In this document: in pieces, positions 51,542 to 59,922 of the stretch
Layout of the letters: the number at the start of each line of letters is the position of its first letter
Position numbering within the stretch: the stretch's first letter is position 1
Source: an uncultured Ruminococcus sp.
Lineage (GTDB): Bacteria; Bacillota_A; Clostridia; Oscillospirales; Ruminococcaceae
Length of the DNA: 64,000 nucleotides
NCBI GenBank assembly: GCA_900315975.1
Contig: ONBA01000002.1
Span: 76,692 to 140,691 of the forward strand
Reading direction: 5' to 3'
Translations under genes and position numbers: made by a program
The notes under the pieces: model-generated
Told to the model about the DNA's origin: nothing
The model's database searches: none
Seen by the model: the letters and a program-made list of their open reading frames with translations, nothing else

Positions 51542-52480
51542 ATGCGAGTAAGATTTCATCTTCCCGATTTTTCGGGACGTTTCAAATTAAATCTGCTCTT
51601 TGCGGAAATGCTAAAAAATAAGCCTGAGTTTTTCCGTGAGGGTGTTGAGATTGCTTCATTCTACGGAGTTTTTCCACCTTCAATATGGAACGGCGGACGT
51701 ACTCAGGGCGGAGTATGCGACAGCAATTTCGTCAAGCAGGTGCTCAAAGCCTTCAACGACCGCGGTATTCCGCTGAGATTTACTTTCACAAATCCGGTTC
51801 TTGAGAAAAAACACCTCGCCGACCCATTCTGCAATATGGTTATGAACCTTGCAAATAACGGCCTCAATGAGGCGATAGTAATGTCGCCGCTTTTAGAGGA
51901 CTATATCCGCAAGAATTACCCTGATTACAAGCTCACAAGCTCGACCTGCAAGCGTATTACCGACCCCGATAAGCTCAATGAAGAACTCGGTAAGGACTAC
52001 AGCATTGTTGTCGTTGACTATGACTTTAATAACAACTTCGAGGTGCTTGAGAAGCTTCCGCGCAAACAGGACTGTGAGCTTCTCGTAAATGCCTGCTGTG
52101 AACCCGGATGTCCGCGCAGAAGCGCTCACTATCGCTGTATAGGCGAACAGCAGATAGCGTACAACGAGCATATCAAAAAACACCCGGGTATGCCATTCAA
52201 TCCCGATAAATTCGACCCTCAGCACTTCCGTGACTGTCCGTATTCTCAGCGCGGTATCTTTGAAATACGTGACCTGAGAACTCACATCTCTCCCGATGAT
52301 ATATGGGAAAAGTACGTGCCTATGGGATTTGAACAGTTTAAAATCGAGGGACGCACCGCGAGTGCACTCAATATCCTTGAAACATATATGTACTACATGG
52401 CTAAGCCGGAATGCCGCGACGAGGCGCGTTTCACTCTGCTGAAAGCTCTCGAAAACAGCGGTGCTCTCACTTACAGATAA
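51542..52480 (+). CDS. Conserved Cys-containing protein, first of a tandem pair
   Basis: A 312-residue soluble protein that is a paralogue of the next gene. Shared segments are RFHLPDF, FREGVEIAS(F/V)YG, PPSIWNGGR, LRFTFTNP, EKKHLAD, SP(L/V)LEDYIR, LTSSTCKRI and LVNACC(E/N)PGC. The CCxxxC(P/K)xR.HYR segment resembles the Cys site before the HYR/PHYRS pattern of U32-type TIM-barrel proteins, so a metal or Fe-S site is plausible. The last 60 residues share MGFEQFKIEGRT. The start ATG 51542 follows aaaggaga. It is not a confident member of any named family. Confidence 0.7.
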   Translation: MRVRFHLPDFSGRFKLNLLFAEMLKNKPEFFREGVEIASFYGVFPPSIWNGGRTQGGVCDSNFVKQVLKAFNDRGIPLRFTFTNPVLEKKHLADPFCNMVMNLANNGLNEAIVMSPLLEDYIRKNYPDYKLTSSTCKRITDPDKLNEELGKDYSIVVVDYDFNNNFEVLEKLPRKQDCELLVNACCEPGCPRRSAHYRCIGEQQIAYNEHIKKHPGMPFNPDKFDPQHFRDCPYSQRGIFEIRDLRTHISPDDIWEKYVPMGFEQFKIEGRTASALNILETYMYYMAKPECRDEARFTLLKALENSGALTYR

Positions 52481-52489
52481 GGAGCGGTT

Positions 52490-53449
52490 ATGAAAGCACG
52501 TTTTCACCTGCCGGATTTCAGCAAACACTACGGCTTCAATATCATTTTTGCGGAAATGTTGCAGTATTGTCCCGAGTACTTCCGTGAGGGAGTGGAGATA
52601 GCTTCCGTATATGGTACGTTTCCACCTGCAATATGGAACGGAGGACGTTTTCAGTACGGCTACTGCAACAAGGACTTCATCAAAACTGTTATCAAGGCAT
52701 TCAACGACCGCGGTATCCCACTGAGATTTACGTTTACAAATCCGCTTATTGAGAAAAAACACCTCGCCGACGATTTCTGCAACCTCATCATGCACCTCGC
52801 TGATAATGGCTTTAACGAGGTTATAGTTGCGTCGCCTGTCCTTGAGGACTATATCCGTACAAATTACCCGAATTATAAGCTCACAAGTTCGACCTGCAAA
52901 CGTATCACTGAGCCGGATAAGCTTTACGATGAACTCGATAAGGATTACCACATAGTCGTTATCGACTATGACCTGAACAATAATTTCGAGGCTCTTGAAA
53001 AAATACGCGACAAGAAAAAATGCGAACTGCTTGTAAATGCCTGCTGTAACCCCGGCTGTAAGCTGAGGTCGGAGCATTACCGTGTTATCGGTGCTGAACA
53101 GTTTGCGTATGCCGAGCATTTGAGGAAGTTCCCTGACCGCGACTTCGATTTTACAAAGATACCGAAATATGCTGAGTATCAGAATGACGCGATATTCAAC
53201 TGCCAGTGCATGAACAGAACTATCTTTCAGAGCAGTAAACTCGCAAACCACATTACTCCCGAGGCGATTTGGGAGAGGTACATTCCAATGGGCTTTGAAC
53301 AGTTCAAGATAGAGGGCCGCACTATTGATATCTTTAACCTCATCGAACACTATATGTACTACATGATAAAGCCGGAATGCCGCGACGAAGCGCGTCTGCG
53401 CCTGTACATACAGCTTGCAAAGCGCGGAGTTATCAAAACGCAGTTCTGA
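52490..53449 (+). CDS. Conserved Cys-containing protein, second of a tandem pair
   Basis: A 319-residue paralogue of the preceding protein, separated by 9 bp and preceded by aaggagcgg. About half of positions appear identical, including the first 20 residues, EGVEIASVYG, IWNGGRFQ, LTSSTCKRITEP, NNFEALEK and LVNACCNPGCKLRSEHYR. It differs by an insertion near the end (CNCQCMN-type cysteine cluster: FNCQCMNRTIFQ) that adds two more cysteines. Such duplicated genes may form a heterodimer, or each may serve a different substrate. The role is unknown, and U32-like chemistry is only a suggestion. Confidence 0.7.
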   Translation: MKARFHLPDFSKHYGFNIIFAEMLQYCPEYFREGVEIASVYGTFPPAIWNGGRFQYGYCNKDFIKTVIKAFNDRGIPLRFTFTNPLIEKKHLADDFCNLIMHLADNGFNEVIVASPVLEDYIRTNYPNYKLTSSTCKRITEPDKLYDELDKDYHIVVIDYDLNNNFEALEKIRDKKKCELLVNACCNPGCKLRSEHYRVIGAEQFAYAEHLRKFPDRDFDFTKIPKYAEYQNDAIFNCQCMNRTIFQSSKLANHITPEAIWERYIPMGFEQFKIEGRTIDIFNLIEHYMYYMIKPECRDEARLRLYIQLAKRGVIKTQF

Positions 53450-53542
53450 CTAAAATATGCAGAATTAATACAGTAAACGGGCGGATATGGGCACAGTCCT
53501 GTTTCCGCCCATGTGCTATACGACATTGAAAGGAGAGAAAAA

Positions 53543-55072
53543 ATGAAAACTGCGGCTGTTTTCAGCGATAATATGGTTTTACAGCGCGGAATGAATGTCC
53601 GCGTTTTTGGTACTTGTGACAGTGATAAGCCGATATATGTGAGTATCCCCGAACTGAACATATCCGCGGAAGCTGTAATAAACAAAAAGCGCTGGGAGGC
53701 GGTTTTGCCGGCTTTGCCGCAGTACGATTGCTGTACCCTTGAGGTGACCTGCGGCGCGATAAGGAAAACTTTCCGCAATGTCGCAATTGGTGAAGTTTGG
53801 CTTGCGGGCGGACAGTCCAACATGGAGTTTGAGCTTCATAACGACAAAAACGGTGCTGAGGAACTAAGAAATTCCGCACGCGAGAACGTCCGCTATTACT
53901 ATACTCCAAAGTGCGCAATGCTTGATGACGAGCTTATCCGCTCCGAATCAGTTTCACGCTGGGAGACCGCTTCCGAGACCAATTCTTCTGCATGGTCGGC
54001 GGCAGGCTGGTACTTTGCAAAGGAACTCAGCCGGAAGCTTGGGTGTGTAGTCGGAGTTTTAGGGTGTAACTGGGGAGGCACGTCCGCTTCTGCGTGGGTA
54101 CCGCGTGAGGTACTCATGAATAATGCAAAGTTACGCGTGTACATAGACGAATATGACAAGGCAATTGCCGGAAAGTCCGACGAGCAGATGATAAGCGAGT
54201 ACGACGAGTACAGCGTTTACCAGTACGGCTGGGAGAAGCGTACCGCTGAATGCTATGCCGAAAATCCGGATATTACGTGGAACGAGCTACAGGAAAAGTG
54301 CGGCGAGAACCGCTATCCGGGTCCGCCCGGAATCAAGAACCCCATGCGTCCCTGCGGACTTTATGACACAATGGTCAGCCGCATCTGTCCTTACACAGTG
54401 AGGGGAGTTTTGTGGTATCAGGGCGAGTCCGACGACCACCGCCCCGAGGTATACTACGACCTCATGTCCGCTCTTATCAGCCACTGGCGCAATATATGGC
54501 ACAGCGACGAAATGACATTCCTGATAGTTCAGCTTCCGATGTTCCGTTACCGCGAAGACCCCGATACAAAGCGCTGGGCGTACATTCGAGAGGCACAGAT
54601 GAAGCTCTTCCGGACAATTAAAAATACCGGTATAGCAGTCGTTCTCGACTGCGGCGAATTCAATAATATCCACCCTGCTGACAAGTCAGTGGTCGGTCAC
54701 AGGCTTTATTTGCAGGCAATGAGCGAGGTCTACGGACTCATGGACCGCTCTGAAACTATGCCGCCGGTGCTTGGCACGTATGAAGTCCGCCGCGGCAACA
54801 CTATGGTAGTATATCTCGACAACCCGAGCGGCGGATTGGAGGGAAATGACGGCTTAAAAGACGACTTTGAGCTTGCCGGTGCGGACGGAGTTTACTACTC
54901 CGCGGACAGCGTTGAGATTTTCGGCAATCAGATACATATCAGGTGCGAAAAGGTGAAGAGTCCGGTCAATGTCAGGTTCAAGTGGACTAATTACGCAGAA
55001 GCCGGACTTTTCGGCTCGAACGGCATACCGCTTGCACCGTTCAGGACGGACAGTTTTACCTTGGAGGATTAA
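53543..55072 (+). CDS. Sialate O-acetylesterase-like SGNH hydrolase
   Basis: About 509 residues from ATG 53543, which follows gaaaggagag; the in-frame upstream ATG 53513 lacks a site. The protein has the SASA/9-O-acetylesterase family layout: a beta domain at the start (SDNMVLQRGMNVRVFGTC), the nucleophile motif LAGGQSNMEFEL, GCNWGGTSASAWVP, GVLWYQGESDD and the late catalytic-site region HPADKSVVGHRL. It removes acetyl groups from sialic acids or plant sugars. No signal peptide is seen, so it works in the cytosol on imported sugars. A small hairpin lies upstream. Confidence 0.9.
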   Translation: MKTAAVFSDNMVLQRGMNVRVFGTCDSDKPIYVSIPELNISAEAVINKKRWEAVLPALPQYDCCTLEVTCGAIRKTFRNVAIGEVWLAGGQSNMEFELHNDKNGAEELRNSARENVRYYYTPKCAMLDDELIRSESVSRWETASETNSSAWSAAGWYFAKELSRKLGCVVGVLGCNWGGTSASAWVPREVLMNNAKLRVYIDEYDKAIAGKSDEQMISEYDEYSVYQYGWEKRTAECYAENPDITWNELQEKCGENRYPGPPGIKNPMRPCGLYDTMVSRICPYTVRGVLWYQGESDDHRPEVYYDLMSALISHWRNIWHSDEMTFLIVQLPMFRYREDPDTKRWAYIREAQMKLFRTIKNTGIAVVLDCGEFNNIHPADKSVVGHRLYLQAMSEVYGLMDRSETMPPVLGTYEVRRGNTMVVYLDNPSGGLEGNDGLKDDFELAGADGVYYSADSVEIFGNQIHIRCEKVKSPVNVRFKWTNYAEAGLFGSNGIPLAPFRTDSFTLED

Positions 55073-55113
55073 ATGATAAAGATGCATATTGCCGCGAGTA
55101 ATGATATCGGGAC

Positions 55114-55143
55114 TTGACAAATCAAGCCGAGATAGTATATAAT
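55114..55143 (+). promoter_or_regulatory. Promoter of the T-box-aroB-cysS unit
   Basis: TTGACA (55114-55119) and TATAAT (55138-55143) spaced by 18 bp, with the T-box leader starting just downstream. Nothing competes with it between the esterase stop codon and aroB. Confidence 0.8.
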
Positions 55144-55149
55144 GTAAGG

Positions 55150-55372
55150 GTATCAAAAGCGTAGCAGTCAGAGTAGCTTTTTTGCGGTCTTTCAGAGAGC
55201 GGACGGTCGGTGCAAGTTCCGCAGGCGGGAAAGGTGAAGTGCGGCTGTCAGCTCCGGCGGGGAAATAACAGTATCCTCCGGCGTATCCCGCGTTAAGGGT
55301 CAATGCCACAATTCGGAGTGGAATAGCGTAACTACGTCTCCTGTGTACCCCCACAGGAGACTTATTTTATTA
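55150..55372 (+). promoter_or_regulatory. T-box riboswitch, probably tRNA-Cys responsive
   Basis: The leader carries the stem I distal element cagagagcgg with ggtgcaag in the terminal loop, the T-box sequence ggagtggaatagcg (55315-55328), and a terminator gtctcctgtg/cacaggagac (55336-55361) followed by ttatttta. The bulge TGGA predicts pairing with a tRNA ending in UCCA, that is discriminator U73, which tRNA-Cys has. A TGC triplet in gaagtgcggc after the stem I loop could be the Cys specifier. The unit it controls includes cysS, which agrees. Uncharged tRNA should promote readthrough. The T-box assignment is strong; the Cys specificity is inferred. Confidence 0.85.
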
Positions 55373-55387
55373 TGAGCAGGTGAAAAT

Positions 55388-56500
55388 ATGAGTACATTCA
55401 ACGTTGAGCTCAAAAAAGTCGTTGACGACAGCTACGAGATAGAGGTCGGTCACGGTCTTGAGCAGAAACTCATCAGCGACATCAATGCCGGACTTGTTGG
55501 AAATATCAAAAAATTCGCAGTTGTTACTGACAGCACCGTAAAGGAGCTGTATGCGGAGAGAATCTGCGGTATGCTTGCCGAAAACGGCTATAAATGCGAC
55601 CTCATCGTGTTCCCTGCGGGCGAGAAGAGCAAGACCCGTCAGACTAAGGAATTTATTGAGGACACCATGCTTGAAAAAGGCTATCGCCGTGATTGCTGTA
55701 TTATCGCTGTCGGCGGCGGAGTTGTAACAGATATTGCAGGTTTCGTTGCAGGAACCTACGGCAGGGGAGTGCCTTTCATCAACTATGCGACTACTCTCCT
55801 TGCGGCGGCTGATGCATCTGTAGGCGGTAAAACTGCCGTAGATACGCCGCTTGCGACAAATCTGATAGGAATGTTCAATCAGCCGGAAAAGGTATATATC
55901 GACATTTCAGCGTGGAAAACTCTTCCGCAGAGACAGCTTTCAAGCGGTCTCGCTGAGACTATCAAGCACGCTTGTCTCGCAAGCAGTGACCTCTTCGATT
56001 ACCTGTGCGAGAATATGGACGGGATTTTCAGTACGAATGACGAGGTGTGCGAGCACATCGCCGCTGAAAACTGCCGTATCAAGTACAGCGTAGTCATGAA
56101 AGATGAGCGCGAAAGCGGTCTGCGCGAGGTGCTGAATCTCGGCCACACGGTCGGCAGGGCTATTGAGACCGTCAGCGGTTATCAGCTATTGCACGGCGAG
56201 GCTGTTTCTATAGGACTTGTTGCTGAAGTCATGCTTGCAAAAAAGCTCGGTTACTGTTCAGACGAGGACGTTTCACGCGTGAAGAAGCTTCTTGAAATGG
56301 CGAAGCTACCAACGGCGATTCCCGATTATATCGACCGTGAGGCTCTGGTGAAGAAGCTTTACACCGATAAAAAGGTACGCGACGGCAAACTCAGATTCGT
56401 TTTGCAGGACGGTATCGGAAGAATCAAGGAATTCGACGGCGGACAGTATGCTCTCCCTGTTTCAGAGGACATGGCGAGAGAGATAATTATGTCAATTTAA
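55388..56500 (+). CDS. aroB: 3-dehydroquinate synthase
   Basis: A 370-residue AroB. It has the NAD-binding and metal-site hallmarks: FPAGEKSKT, VGGGVVTDIAGFVAGTYGRG, TTLLAAADASVGGKTAVDTP, the Zn-ligand segment SSGLAETIKHA, LNLGHTVGRAIE and the HGEAVSIGL end. It turns DAHP into dehydroquinate, the second step of the shikimate pathway to aromatic amino acids. The gene is controlled by the T-box leader 16 bp upstream of its start. It precedes cysS by 20 bp. Confidence 0.96.
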   Translation: MSTFNVELKKVVDDSYEIEVGHGLEQKLISDINAGLVGNIKKFAVVTDSTVKELYAERICGMLAENGYKCDLIVFPAGEKSKTRQTKEFIEDTMLEKGYRRDCCIIAVGGGVVTDIAGFVAGTYGRGVPFINYATTLLAAADASVGGKTAVDTPLATNLIGMFNQPEKVYIDISAWKTLPQRQLSSGLAETIKHACLASSDLFDYLCENMDGIFSTNDEVCEHIAAENCRIKYSVVMKDERESGLREVLNLGHTVGRAIETVSGYQLLHGEAVSIGLVAEVMLAKKLGYCSDEDVSRVKKLLEMAKLPTAIPDYIDREALVKKLYTDKKVRDGKLRFVLQDGIGRIKEFDGGQYALPVSEDMAREIIMSI

Positions 56501-56520
56501 GTGACAATAGGAGGAATATC

Positions 56521-57939
56521 ATGCAGTTATATAATTCACTTACACACAAAAAAGAAGAGTTTATTCCGCGTGAAGCCGGCAAGGTTAGTATGTACACCTG
56601 CGGACCTACCGTTTACCATTTCGCACACATCGGTAACCTCAGAAGCTACATCATGGAGGATATTCTTGAAAAGTACCTGCGCTTCACAGGTCTTGACGTT
56701 AAGCGCGTTATGAATATCACCGACGTAGGTCACCTCACAAGTGACGGCGATACAGGCGACGATAAAATGCTTAAGGGCGCTAAGCGTGAGCATAAAACGG
56801 TCATGGAGATCGCGAAGTTCTATACCGACGCTTTCTTTGCTGACTGTGCCAAGCTCAATATAAAAACTCCTGATGTAGTCGTTCCTGCGACAACTTACAT
56901 CGACGAGTTTATCCGCGTTATTTCGTCCCTTATGGATAAGGGCTACGCTTATGAAGCAGGCGGAAATATCTACTTTGATACCTCAAAGCTTGAAAAGTAC
57001 TACGTCTTCAACGACTTCAAGGAGGAAGACCTCGCTGTCGGAGTTCGTGAAGGTGTTGAAGAGGACGGAAATAAGCGCAATAAGGCAGACTTTGTTCTTT
57101 GGTTCACCAAGTCGAAATTTGATGACCAGGAGCTTAAATGGGATAGTCCGTGGGGTGTTGGCTACCCTGGCTGGCATATCGAGTGCTCATGCATAAGCAT
57201 GAAGAATCTCGGCGAGTACCTCGATATCCACTGCGGCGGTATCGACAACGCTTTCCCGCACCATACAAACGAAATCGCACAGTCTGAGGCTTATCTGGGA
57301 CATAAATGGTGCAATTACTGGTTCCATGTTCTTCACCTCAACACAAACAGCGGAAAGATGAGTAAGTCGAGCGGCGAATTTCTCACAGTTTCACTTCTTG
57401 AGGAGAAAGGCTACGACCCGCTTGTTTACCGTTTCTTCTGCTTACAGTCTCACTACCGCAAGTCGCTTGTTTTCACATGGGAAAACCTCGACAATGCAAA
57501 GGTGACATTCGATAAGCTCATCGCTAAGATAGCTCCGCTTACTGCTGACAAGTCCGGCGACATCGACAGGGAAGAGTATGACCGCCTTATGCAGTGCTTC
57601 AATGACGCTCTCGGCAACGATATCAATACTGCTATGGGTATTACAGTTGTGTACGATGTACTCAAGTCAAAGGCTAACAATGCTACGAAACTCGCTCTTA
57701 TCGGCGAATTTGACAAGGTGCTCGGTCTCGACCTCATCAAGAAGGCTGAGGAGAAGGCTTCTTCCGCCGGCAATGACAATGCCGACATTCCCGCAGAAGT
57801 AATGGAACTCGTTGAACAGCGTAAAGCGGCACGCAAGGAGAAGAATTTCGCACTTGCTGACGAACTCCGCGACAAAATCACGTCTCTCGGTTATGAGATA
57901 AAGGAAACTCGTCAGGGTACTGAGATAAACAAAATATAA
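56521..57939 (+). CDS. cysS: Cysteinyl-tRNA synthetase
   Basis: A 472-residue class I synthetase. The HIGH-type motif is CGPTVYHFAHIGN (with the zinc-ligand Cys), other zinc-site segments are WHIECSCIS and GGIDNAFPHHTNEIAQSEA, and KMSKS is GKMSKSSGEF at about residues 279-288. The DALR-like C-terminal helices end near EIKETRQGT. It charges tRNA-Cys. The gene follows aroB after a taggaggaat site, so one T-box that senses tRNA-Cys could set levels of both. Confidence 0.97.
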   Translation: MQLYNSLTHKKEEFIPREAGKVSMYTCGPTVYHFAHIGNLRSYIMEDILEKYLRFTGLDVKRVMNITDVGHLTSDGDTGDDKMLKGAKREHKTVMEIAKFYTDAFFADCAKLNIKTPDVVVPATTYIDEFIRVISSLMDKGYAYEAGGNIYFDTSKLEKYYVFNDFKEEDLAVGVREGVEEDGNKRNKADFVLWFTKSKFDDQELKWDSPWGVGYPGWHIECSCISMKNLGEYLDIHCGGIDNAFPHHTNEIAQSEAYLGHKWCNYWFHVLHLNTNSGKMSKSSGEFLTVSLLEEKGYDPLVYRFFCLQSHYRKSLVFTWENLDNAKVTFDKLIAKIAPLTADKSGDIDREEYDRLMQCFNDALGNDINTAMGITVVYDVLKSKANNATKLALIGEFDKVLGLDLIKKAEEKASSAGNDNADIPAEVMELVEQRKAARKEKNFALADELRDKITSLGYEIKETRQGTEINKI

Positions 57940-57962
57940 CAATTATAAAGGAGAAATTAGTT

Positions 57963-58508
57963 ATGACAAATCAGGATATGGCTGTGGCTGGGGGATTTTT
58001 AGCGGCCTTTTTTATCATTTTTGGAATTATAATGCTGGTGGCTGTCATATTTGGAATTATCACTATAGTTGCCAAGTGGAAACTCTATGAGAAAGCAGGT
58101 GAGCCCGGCTGGTCGGCAATAGTACCGATATACAACGTTCTTCAGCTCGTTAAGATAGCAACAGGCGAATATCATCTCGGTATAGTATGGGTCATACTTA
58201 TGGGAGTTAATACGATATGCTCGTCAATACAGGGTATTACTAATTTTATAGCAGAAACGAGTGACGGTGCAGGAGGCATGATCGCTTTGATCGGATTGCC
58301 GTTCTCACTCATTAGTTTGGTTGTATGTATCGGAGCGGCAGTCCTCGGAGGATATCTCAACTATATGTTTACTAAGTCCTACGGACAGAGCGATACTATG
58401 TGCGTGCTCTCGATATTCTTTGCACCGATAGTGTTCATGATAATGGCATTCGGCAACGATACTCAGTATATCGGACCCCAAGGACATCTCAGACTGTGGA
58501 AAAAGTAA
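57963..58508 (+). CDS. DUF5684-type multi-spanning membrane protein
   Basis: A 181-residue hydrophobic protein with four or five membrane helices. The diagnostic pattern KWKLYEKAGEPGWSAIVPIYNVLQL (read in two parts) is that of DUF5684 proteins, in which a KxGxPGW...IPIYN motif joins the first two helices. The function of this family is unknown; it is often found near signal peptidase genes in Firmicutes. The start is 24 bp after cysS with an aaaggaga site, so it could be co-transcribed. The terminator at 58580 follows. Confidence 0.82.
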   Translation: MTNQDMAVAGGFLAAFFIIFGIIMLVAVIFGIITIVAKWKLYEKAGEPGWSAIVPIYNVLQLVKIATGEYHLGIVWVILMGVNTICSSIQGITNFIAETSDGAGGMIALIGLPFSLISLVVCIGAAVLGGYLNYMFTKSYGQSDTMCVLSIFFAPIVFMIMAFGNDTQYIGPQGHLRLWKK

Positions 58509-58579
58509 TAATTTACGGGCGCACAATTGACCATGGTTCTTAACGAAGAAAGAACAATATCAAACTGAATAGGAACAAT

Positions 58580-58618
58580 AAATCCCGATACCAAACGTGT
58601 CGGGATTTACCTTTTTTT
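58580..58618 (+). terminator. Terminator of the aroB-cysS unit
   Basis: aaatcccgac-type stem: aaatcccga (58580-58588) pairs with tcgggattt (58600-58608) with an 11-nt loop, followed by accttttttt. It ends the aroB-cysS-DUF5684 transcript. Confidence 0.85.
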
Positions 58619-58623
58619 AAAGG

Positions 58624-58646
58624 TTCGAGTCCCGTCACAAGCTCCA
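58624..58646 (+). other. tRNA 3'-end fragment, candidate integration scar
   Basis: The 23-bp stretch from 58624 starts ttcgagtcccgt and ends caagctcca: a T-loop, the 3' half of a T-stem (cccgt), an acceptor 3' strand and an encoded CCA. The 5' half of the T-stem upstream (aaagg instead of acggg) does not pair, so the rest of the tRNA is missing. Such fragments are typically left by elements that integrate into tRNA 3' ends. The stretch 58647-58841 that follows holds no gene; it has a small dyad (gccgatattcaggcggc) and three aatcacac repeats near 58750-58785. Confidence 0.6.
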
Positions 58647-58841
58647 GACAATAAACCACCAGAATACCGGATCTATGCCGATATTCAGGCGGCTTTCTTA
58701 TATTTCGAATGCGTTTGAAGATTCGTATTTGCACTTCAAAATGCAGAAAAAATCACACAAATGCCATGAAAATCACACGGATTGTCACACGAAAGCTGCC
58801 CAGCTGGATTACAGAAATAGATACAAAACTTAAGATAATAA

Positions 58842-59726
58842 TTATGCTGAAGGAGTGTTTGTGGCATACTCTAATGTAATCTGAGATAGCAGAACATCAT
58901 AATCTGCACCATAAGGAAAGTCAATATTGTATTTTTCAAAATACGCTGCCAAAAACTTTCTTTTTGCAATTCCTGTACTTTTTTTTATACCGTTCGGGAA
59001 TTTTTCTTTTATCAATGTCAAGCATTGATCTACTATTTGTGGCGCAAATTTTGGAATAGTTAATTGAGATTCGTTTATTTGATTATCTGATAGAGATATA
59101 GTAGTGCTATTGTCTTCAGATGTATCATAAGCTGCTATATATTTTTTTATCATAGAAAAGCCAACATCAAGAAAGTTAGTAAGATTGCTAAATTTGTTAG
59201 CAAATATTTTGTCGTTCTTAATAATAGATTCAATGTTTACAATTACATCAAAAGTCATACCTTCATACAGCGATCTTTGAATTAATCCATTGGTTATTAG
59301 ATATTCATCAGCTTTTTCAAGAGACCAGAATATTTCGCTTGCAGCTTGAGGATTATGCAGGGTTAAAAATTTAAGGAAGGTTTGTTTATTACTATCAGAT
59401 GCCATCAGCAATCCCTCCCAAAGTTTTTTTCTAAATGCAATGTTGTCTTGTTTGTATAGATTTGTCGCAGCTATGAAAATTTTAGGAACACGAGTTGATT
59501 CAAAATCTGAAATATATTTAAACATAACATTGGTTTGATAATTCAGTCCACTTGGACTTCGATAACTATCATCTATGGTGAATCCTTTGTTTTTAGCAAG
59601 ATTCCGTAGAATTCTTGATAAAGATAGAAGCATTGAGTTCTTAGTTATATCACTTGTAATTATGAATTGGCATATATTGAGTAAAATAATTGCCTCAACT
59701 TCCTCGAACGGAACTAAACTAGGCAT
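58842..59726 (-). CDS. Unknown soluble protein in the accessory region
   Basis: A 294-residue, AT-rich gene product. The first 75 residues (FEEVEAIILLNICQFI, SRILRNLAKNKGFTIDD and YRSPSGLNYQTNVM) look like a compact helical domain followed by a short signature; the middle is helical (residues 90-200) and the C-terminus (IVDQCLTLIKEKFPNGI, then KFLAAYFEKYNIDF) is another helical unit. No catalytic motif or membrane segment was recognised. The start ATG 59726 follows ggagaaa. It lies right after the tRNA scar, beside an ATPase and CRISPR remnants, so it is a candidate defence or mobile cargo gene. Its own promoter is at 59800-59829. Confidence 0.65.
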   Translation of the reverse strand: MPSLVPFEEVEAIILLNICQFIITSDITKNSMLLSLSRILRNLAKNKGFTIDDSYRSPSGLNYQTNVMFKYISDFESTRVPKIFIAATNLYKQDNIAFRKKLWEGLLMASDSNKQTFLKFLTLHNPQAASEIFWSLEKADEYLITNGLIQRSLYEGMTFDVIVNIESIIKNDKIFANKFSNLTNFLDVGFSMIKKYIAAYDTSEDNSTTISLSDNQINESQLTIPKFAPQIVDQCLTLIKEKFPNGIKKSTGIAKRKFLAAYFEKYNIDFPYGADYDVLLSQITLEYATNTPSA

Positions 59727-59799
59727 AATGTTTTTTCTCCAAAAAGATAAATTAAAATCAATAAATTGTATGTGCGAGCAAAATCCTATACATTATTTA

Positions 59800-59829
59800 A
59801 TTATAGCATATTTCAACATATTGTGTCAA
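59800..59829 (-). promoter_or_regulatory. Promoter of the unknown accessory gene
   Basis: On the reverse strand TTGACA (59824-59829) and TATAAT (59800-59805) with 18-bp spacing, 74 bp before ATG 59726. The rest of the 196-bp gap (59727-59922) holds no gene. Confidence 0.8.
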
Positions 59830-59922
59830 GCAATTCGCATTGTTTTAGCGGAATGTTGAAAATAGCTTTAACTAAACTTTTATTTTGCATTAATTCATTG
59901 ATTTTGAACGGTGGTGTTTTTG

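Noticed and set aside
51893..53350. 485-codon reverse-strand frame opposite the tandem paralogues
   Set aside because: It spans parts of both plus-strand genes in a complementary frame. The plus-strand proteins are paralogues with good starts, while the reverse frame has repetitive hydrophobic content and no start signal.
58624..58646. An intact tRNA gene
   Set aside because: Only the T-loop, one T-stem strand, acceptor 3' strand and CCA are present; the D-arm and anticodon arm are missing upstream.
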